A DNA stretch of 12,739 nucleotides, from the NCBI GenBank assembly GCA_036401335.1, contig DASWVC010000414.1, positions 1 to 12,739 of the forward strand, read 5' to 3'. Positions 8,230 to 12,739 of this stretch are shown here, in pieces. A model generated the notes under the pieces. The model made no database searches, was not told where the DNA came from, and saw nothing but the letters and a program-made list of their open reading frames with translations. How positions within the stretch are numbered: position 1 is the stretch's first letter; every line of letters begins with the position of its first letter. The DNA comes from DASWVC01 sp036401335 (GTDB lineage: Bacteria > Verrucomicrobiota > Verrucomicrobiia > Chthoniobacterales > JAFAMB01). Made by a program: the position numbers and the translations under genes.

Positions 8230-8742
8230 ATGAAAGCCAAGTTCCTTTGTTTGCTGGCGGTGTGCTTTGCCTTCCCGGCCGTTCTGGTCGCACAGTTGGA
8301 CGAGAAAAAGGCGATCGTGGGCGTGTGGGAAGTGACGATCTCACCGACGGGCCAGTTGGTTCCCCAAACGGGGAAACCGGTGCCGCCCATCTTGAGCCTG
8401 GCCACTTTTGGGGCAGACGGCAGTTTCATCACCACGATCGGCCGCGGAACGGTCCCGCCCGTTCCGGCACTCCAGGGCGTTGCGGATGAGATTGGGCCGG
8501 CGTACGGCCGCTGGTTCCAAACCACCGCCAGGGAGTTCCGGCTGACGTTCTATCACGTGATGTTGAAGGAAGGCGCGGTGAACGGATTCGTGCGGGTGCA
8601 GAGCACCGACGTTCTCTCTGATTCGGGCAACGAGTTCGCGGCGCATGGCCAGGCAGACTTTTTGGATGCAAACTGGAACGTGGTGTTCAGCGTCACAACG
8701 GAGGTGAAGGGCACCAGGCTGGAAACGCCCGGCCAGCCTTGA
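8230..8742 (+). CDS. Small secreted calycin/lipocalin-like protein, paralog B
   Basis: The 170-residue protein is homologous to the one at 60-545. The signal peptide is MKAKFLCLLAVCFAFPAVLVA, nearly the same pattern as in A including the AVLVA cleavage site. The mature part has GVWEVTISP, a proline-rich insert (residues ~43-52) missing in A, then SLATFGADGSF, AYGRWFQT, REFRLTFY, VQSTDVLSDSGN and the strongly kept ADFLDANWNVV...RLETP. Strand-rich and acidic, it is probably a small beta-barrel in the periplasm or outside the cell; I know no assigned activity. The start is fixed by GGAG at 8221. It is transcribed divergently from the sigma/kinase operon and followed 64 bp later by the right repeat copy. 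Homologs on both sides of the operon suggest a functional link to it, as regulated product or ligand; this is inference. No cysteine pair, lipobox or catalytic motif is visible. Confidence 0.87.
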   Translation: MKAKFLCLLAVCFAFPAVLVAQLDEKKAIVGVWEVTISPTGQLVPQTGKPVPPILSLATFGADGSFITTIGRGTVPPVPALQGVADEIGPAYGRWFQTTAREFRLTFYHVMLKEGAVNGFVRVQSTDVLSDSGNEFAAHGQADFLDANWNVVFSVTTEVKGTRLETPGQP

Positions 8743-9166
8743 CCGTTTCTCAAGTAGAGTCGGTGCTAAGCGCGACGGGATCCAGAATGCAAGTGGTCTA
8801 AGCCTCCGGTCAAGCGGGGAGGCGGATCCCGTGCAGGCACTACAAATTGGCCCTGCGGCGGGGAAATCCGGCGTTCGCAGTCCGCCTTCGAAGGGCGGGC
8901 CGGTGGTCCAGCTCCGCCGTCCTCGACGGCCCAGCGGTGCGGTCGGAAGAAATCCTGAAACTCGAACCCGCCAATCCTTGATTAACAGAATAGAGGCCAG
9001 GCCAACGATCCGGTCAAACCCGGATGGTTCTGGTGCCAATGTTCGATGGGTGCATGTTTTGTCTGGAGGGTCGTATTGCAGGTTTTAGCGGCAAAGAGTT
9101 TTTACAAACACCAACCTCAAAAACCTATCAACTCGTAACCAACAAGTCATTCGGGAGTATCATGAT
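8743..9166. other. Intergenic region between paralog B and propeller gene
   Basis: The 424-bp gap contains the right repeat copy (8807-9015). From about 9016 to 9166 there is more AT-rich sequence that should hold the promoter of the downstream gene. I see no supported gene; the frames open here are antisense or lack a start context. No clear terminator with a T-tract follows paralog B. A weak GCCTCC/GGAGGC stem (8802-8823) has no T-run. Confidence 0.55.
8807..9015 (+). repeat. ~205-bp intergenic repeat, right copy
   Basis: This is the partner of 616-820, inverted on the map. Perfect 29-nt (8818-8846) and 22-nt blocks anchor the two ends, and shorter matches run between them. A hairpin GCCGT-CCTCG-ACGGC (8916-8930) sits at the place aligned with the stem in the left copy, with the same 5-nt loop length. 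One stem pair is G-U in the left copy and G-C here. The copy follows paralog B in the same relative orientation in which the left copy follows the kinase gene. Function unknown. Confidence 0.85.
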
Positions 9167-10396
9167 ATGAGAAACAAAGGACTTCATTATCAGAAACTAA
9201 TCGCAGCGATGGGTATTGCCCTATTGATAGGGGGAATCACAAAGACAAGTCGGGCCGACGAAGGGAGAGACTTCCTGTACGTCGGCGATGGCTCTGACAA
9301 TACGGTAAAGCGCTTTGATGCCCACACGGGCGCCTACAACGGTGCCTTTGTCTCACCAGGGAGTGGTGGCCTCGACGGGCCGCGCGGCCTGATATTCATT
9401 CCCCGACCGTACTTCGAACGCACACTCGTAGTGACGAACCAAAACGTTGACCAGAACTTTGCTGGAGAAATTCTGACCTACCACGGCACAACCGGGACAT
9501 TTCTGAAAGCGCTCGTTCCCCATACGGATCCATCTGCTCCCTATGCACCACGTGGAATCGTGTTCCAAGGAATCTTCTTTGTAGCCAGCTTCGACCACGG
9601 TGATATGGACCCACAAGCCGACGATGGCTATATTCGAATGTACACGCGAAGCGGATCATTCATTGGCGAGCTTCCTGCGCCGCAACCTACTGCTCAGCTG
9701 CCCCCTCCCCTTAATTCCCCTGGACATTTTCACCCGCGCTCCCTCGTCATCCTTGACGATCTGCTCTATGTCTCAAACGCTCCAAACCTTCCCACGCAAG
9801 GCGACCTTGGAAACCTGCAAGGGGAGGTGCTGCGTTATGACCTTCATAATCGGGCCTTTAAGGATGTCTTCGTCAGTGACCTACAAACCGACCTGCAGAG
9901 CCAACACGAGTCCTTCAACCGGCCTGAAGGATTGGTGTTTGGTCCAGACGGAAACCTCTACGTCACCGGTTTCCGCAACGATGCGAACGATACCGACAAG
10001 ATCCTGATTTTTGCCGGTCCCCATGGCACTAAGAAGCCCCCCGGCGCTTTTCTCGGCAAGATTCCCTTGGATGACGTAAGTGCTGATCCGCAGGCTCGCG
10101 CGTTCGCGCAGGCATTGCTGTTTGGGCCAGATGGATTGCTCTACGTCCCGATCACGGGTCCCGGACCGCTTATCACCGGTCCTCCCAACACACCGTTTGG
10201 TTACAGCACCGGAGCAGTACGTCGCTACAGCGTATGGAACAAAAAGCGCGTCACGCCTGACTTCGTCGTCCCCTTTCTGCAAGACGGCCCTTTGCAACAG
10301 CCGTGGTATTTGACTTTCGGGAAGACTGATCCCGCGACGCTTGCATACCGGGAACATGACGACGAGGATGGCCACGGCCTTACCCGCTCGCGGTAA
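9167..10396 (+). CDS. Secreted NHL/SMP-30-like beta-propeller protein
   Basis: The 409-residue protein has a signal peptide (about 1-30, hydrophobic AAMGIALLIGGI, likely cut near SRA). The rest is a repeated propeller pattern: DFLYVGDGSDNTVKRFDAHTG with GLDGPRGLIF, GEILTYHGTTGTFLKALV, RPEGLVFGPDGNLYVTGF, and QALLFGPDGLLYVP with GAVRRYSV. The PxGLxFGPDGxLYV units are typical of NHL and SMP-30/gluconolactonase-like propellers, which bind ligands or act as lactonases. I cannot place metal-binding residues, so no enzyme activity is claimed. The ATG at 9167 has GGGAG nine bases upstream (9153-9157); the nearer ATG at 9162 stops after two codons. The C-terminus is a short charged tail (REHDDEDGHG). 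The gene stands before the peptidase gene on the same strand with a 171-bp gap, so co-transcription is possible but not shown. It looks less GC-rich than the kinase gene. Confidence 0.85.
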   Translation: MRNKGLHYQKLIAAMGIALLIGGITKTSRADEGRDFLYVGDGSDNTVKRFDAHTGAYNGAFVSPGSGGLDGPRGLIFIPRPYFERTLVVTNQNVDQNFAGEILTYHGTTGTFLKALVPHTDPSAPYAPRGIVFQGIFFVASFDHGDMDPQADDGYIRMYTRSGSFIGELPAPQPTAQLPPPLNSPGHFHPRSLVILDDLLYVSNAPNLPTQGDLGNLQGEVLRYDLHNRAFKDVFVSDLQTDLQSQHESFNRPEGLVFGPDGNLYVTGFRNDANDTDKILIFAGPHGTKKPPGAFLGKIPLDDVSADPQARAFAQALLFGPDGLLYVPITGPGPLITGPPNTPFGYSTGAVRRYSVWNKKRVTPDFVVPFLQDGPLQQPWYLTFGKTDPATLAYREHDDEDGHGLTRSR

Positions 10397-10567
10397 TGAC
10401 AAATGGTCCTGCCTGGCGAGGGGTAGCCCATCCCAGGTACCGCTTGTACGCCTCGATGCAGTTGGACGCGATCACTTGTGGGGCGGTTTCCCGGCGATCC
10501 AAACGCCGCAGAACCCCGGGCGAACGCCTCCACAAACATGTCCAAAACCACTGATCTGCTTAAAATA
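10397..10567. other. Intergenic region with stem-loop potential
   Basis: This 171-bp gap contains a nested stem CCTGG/CCAGG (10412-10437) enclosing GGG/CCC, shortly after the propeller stop. A second stem CGGCG/CGCCG (10492-10508) follows. Neither has a T-tract, so they are not convincing rho-independent terminators. The GC-rich block 10405-10550 differs from the AT-richer flanks and may be a remnant or a repeat. No gene is supported, and the peptidase start has no clear Shine-Dalgarno sequence. Confidence 0.35.
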
Positions 10568-12739
10568 ATGACCCATTTGCGTTTTCTAATCCTATTGATA
10601 ACCCTGGGAGTAGGCTCCTCCAGTCCAGCCAGAGCAGGTCAGAAAGATCTCTCGGGCGATGGATCGGCGAAGCGCGTAACCGACGATTATTTTGGAACGA
10701 AAATCACTGATCCGTATCGATGGATGGAAACTGGCCCGTCCGATGCCCATTTTGTTGCCTTCCTGAAATCGCAAAACCAAGCGACACAGGCTACTTTGGC
10801 GAAGCGGGCAATTCCTCGTGCGAAATTGTTGGCTCGTATCCAAACGTTTGATTCTCCTGTTGCGGCGACCGGTCAGTGGACCCGGGCAGGAAGCCGAATC
10901 TTCTTTCTTGAGACCGGGGCCAATGCCATCGACGCCGTTCTCCGCGTCCGCGATCCGAGTGGACTGGTTCGCACGCTGCTTGAGCCCAAAAACTACAAGA
11001 GCGGAGATAAGCCCGCGGCGATCGACTATTTCCAGCCTTCGAACGACGGCAAATATGTTGCGGTCGGCGTTTCACTCGGCGGTTCGGAGGATAGCACGCT
11101 GCACGTCGTAGAGGTAGAGAGTGCGAAACCGTTGCCCGAAGCGATTTCCAGGGTCCAAGATGGATCGCCGTCTTGGCGGTCCGATGGGAAGTCATTTTTT
11201 TACTTTCATCACCTAACGACGGCACTCTACGAAAACGGGCAGACCTTTCTTCATGTGCTGGGGACTGATCCTGAAAAGGACACGGCTGTCTTTGGGCCTG
11301 GCCTGCAGGGTTCACCTGATATTCCGAAGGCAGGGTGGAACAATGTGTTTGCGTCGCCAAATTCTCCCTACGTCATCGCCTTCTACAGCGCGGGATCGAG
11401 CGACCGGCCTTCAGCGTATGTCGCAAGGGAGGTCGACGCAACGAGCTCAGACACACCGTGGAAACAAATCCTGAATCGCGACGACAAACTTGCGGCTGGC
11501 TCTTCCGTTGCCCTGGTTGGTTCAAAACTCTACATCTTGTCCAACAAAGAATCTCCAAACGGAGGCATTCTCGTTTTCGACCTTGACCACCTCGAAAACC
11601 CGCCTGCGACGGTGATGGCACCCAGCGATAAAGTTGTCGGCGGGATCTACGGTGCGAGCGACGCCCTGTACGTCAGCCAGCGAAACGGCGTAGGAAACAC
11701 ACTCTTCCGCTTGCCTTACAACGATGCTGCCACGCCTGAACAGATCGCCTTACCGGTTCAAGGCCCTATTTTTACCGTTGACGCGTTTCCAGATCACCCC
11801 GGAATTCTGTTTGGCCTCGACTCTTGGATCGTCCCGCCGATCGCCTATCGGTACGATCCAACGGCGCAAAAATTGATCGATACCGAACTTCAACCGAAGA
11901 GCCCACTGGACTTTTCTCGATTCGAAGTACGCGAAGTCCAGGCGTCAAGTACGGACGGTGCGTCTGTCCCGATCTCGATTGTCTTTCAGAAAGGCATCAT
12001 CCTCGATGGGTCTCATCCAACCCTGCTCGAGGGTTTCGGGGCGTACGGAGTCACCATTGACCCTGCTTTCAGTCCTGATACTCTGCCCATCTTGGTTCCG
12101 TATGCGTCGGTATTTCCTTGGATTGAACGCGGCGGTGTCTTTGCGGTCGCGCACGTTCGTGGCGGAGGCGAATACGGCGAACGCTGGCACGTCGCTGGCC
12201 AAAAGGCCACCAAACAACACACCGTCGACGACATGATTGCCGCGGCAAAATACCTGATCGCGAACAGGTATACGTCGCCGGGACATCTAGCGGTTCGTGG
12301 AACCAGTGCGGGTGGAATTGCCGTCGGCAACGCGATCGTGCAACACCCTGAATTGTTTGCTGCAGCGATCGACAACGTCGGCGTAACGAACCTGTTGCGT
12401 ATGCAGTTTGCTCCTGCTGGGCCGGCGAACATCCCGGAATACGGTGACGTCACAAAACCGGAAGATTTCAATTGGCTTTACGCTCTCAGTGCCTACCACC
12501 ATATCAAAGTTGGCACCAAATATCCGGCCGTCCTTGCCCTGACCGGGATCAACGATCCCAGGGTACCATCATGGATGGTTGCGGAGTTCGTGGCACGGCT
12601 GCAGCATGCGACATCGAGCGGTAAACCTGTGTTGCTCCGGGTAGATTTCGAGGGTGGCCATGGCTTTGGTTCAAATCGTACTCAGCGCGAACAAGCTGCG
12701 GCTGATCAACTCGCATTTCTTCTCTGGCAGACGGGCGAC
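10568..12739 (+). CDS. Prolyl oligopeptidase family serine peptidase (S9A), secreted, 3' end cut by window
   Basis: The frame is open for 724 codons from ATG 10568 to the window edge with no stop. The N-terminus MTHLRFLILLITLGVGSSSPARA is a signal peptide, so the enzyme is likely periplasmic or secreted. The family N-terminal motif follows as DDYFGTKITDPYRWME, then a seven-bladed propeller region (~100-450) and an alpha/beta-hydrolase domain. Hydrolase landmarks are GFGAYG, HVRGGGEYGERWH and the nucleophile elbow GTSAGG with Ser580; Asp663 lies in NDPRVPSWM and His698 in GGHGFG. Triad spacing matches known prolyl oligopeptidases (porcine S554, D641, H680), so the enzyme is predicted active on short proline-containing peptides. 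The GTSAGG elbow instead of GGSNGG marks a bacterial subgroup of the family. Only a few C-terminal residues should be missing. It probably serves peptide scavenging; no link to the kinase operon is evident. Confidence 0.94.
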   Translation, partial: MTHLRFLILLITLGVGSSSPARAGQKDLSGDGSAKRVTDDYFGTKITDPYRWMETGPSDAHFVAFLKSQNQATQATLAKRAIPRAKLLARIQTFDSPVAATGQWTRAGSRIFFLETGANAIDAVLRVRDPSGLVRTLLEPKNYKSGDKPAAIDYFQPSNDGKYVAVGVSLGGSEDSTLHVVEVESAKPLPEAISRVQDGSPSWRSDGKSFFYFHHLTTALYENGQTFLHVLGTDPEKDTAVFGPGLQGSPDIPKAGWNNVFASPNSPYVIAFYSAGSSDRPSAYVAREVDATSSDTPWKQILNRDDKLAAGSSVALVGSKLYILSNKESPNGGILVFDLDHLENPPATVMAPSDKVVGGIYGASDALYVSQRNGVGNTLFRLPYNDAATPEQIALPVQGPIFTVDAFPDHPGILFGLDSWIVPPIAYRYDPTAQKLIDTELQPKSPLDFSRFEVREVQASSTDGASVPISIVFQKGIILDGSHPTLLEGFGAYGVTIDPAFSPDTLPILVPYASVFPWIERGGVFAVAHVRGGGEYGERWHVAGQKATKQHTVDDMIAAAKYLIANRYTSPGHLAVRGTSAGGIAVGNAIVQHPELFAAAIDNVGVTNLLRMQFAPAGPANIPEYGDVTKPEDFNWLYALSAYHHIKVGTKYPAVLALTGINDPRVPSWMVAEFVARLQHATSSGKPVLLRVDFEGGHGFGSNRTQREQAAADQLAFLLWQTGD

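Noticed and set aside
616..9015. Repeat copies as terminal inverted repeats of a transposon
   Set aside because: There is no transposase between them, the copies are diverged and lie inside intergenic spaces next to genes, and no target-site duplication is seen at their outer ends.
8341..9039. Minus-strand open frame of 232 codons across paralog B and the right repeat
   Set aside because: Antisense to a protein with a clear signal peptide and a homolog; the equivalent frame is not preserved in the left repeat copy, so the repeat is unlikely to be coding.

Overview
The window is GC-rich, densely coded bacterial DNA. Its style suggests a Verrucomicrobia/Planctomycetes-type genome. The main clue is an ECF-like sigma factor of the type often paired with Ser/Thr kinases in those phyla, followed by a very large kinase / STAND ATPase / WD40 protein. 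Secreted beta-propeller proteins and TTG/GTG start codons fit the same picture. The phylum is inferred from protein style, not from a marker gene.

Layout. (1) 60-545 (-) is a small secreted protein, paralog A. (2) 546-849 is an intergenic stretch with one copy of a ~205-bp repeat and a terminator-like hairpin. (3) 850-7140 (-) is a 2096-residue protein with this order: cysteine cluster, protein kinase, DUF4062-like region, nSTAND1-type P-loop ATPase, membrane segment, 16 WD40 repeats, helical C-terminus. (4) 7137-7907 (-) is the sigma factor. Its stop overlaps the kinase start by four bases (GTGA), so the two form one operon. (5) 7908-8229 is the divergent promoter region. (6) 8230-8742 (+) is paralog B, homologous to A. 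(7) 8743-9166 carries the second repeat copy, inverted relative to the first on the map. (8) 9167-10396 (+) is a secreted NHL/SMP-30-like propeller protein. (9) 10568 to the window end (+) is a secreted prolyl oligopeptidase (S9A) with an intact catalytic triad, cut only at its last residues.

The most interesting unit is 60-9015: a sigma factor translationally coupled to a multi-domain kinase-ATPase sensor, bracketed by two homologous small exported proteins and two copies of a structured intergenic repeat. A plausible model is that the WD40 array lies outside the cytoplasmic membrane and senses a ligand, the STAND ATPase gates the signal, and the kinase domain phosphorylates the sigma factor. 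Paralogs A and B would then be regulon members or ligands. The domains and layout are visible in the sequence; the signalling model is inference. To the right of the second repeat the sequence looks less GC-rich, and the two genes there encode ordinary exported proteins with no evident link to the kinase system.
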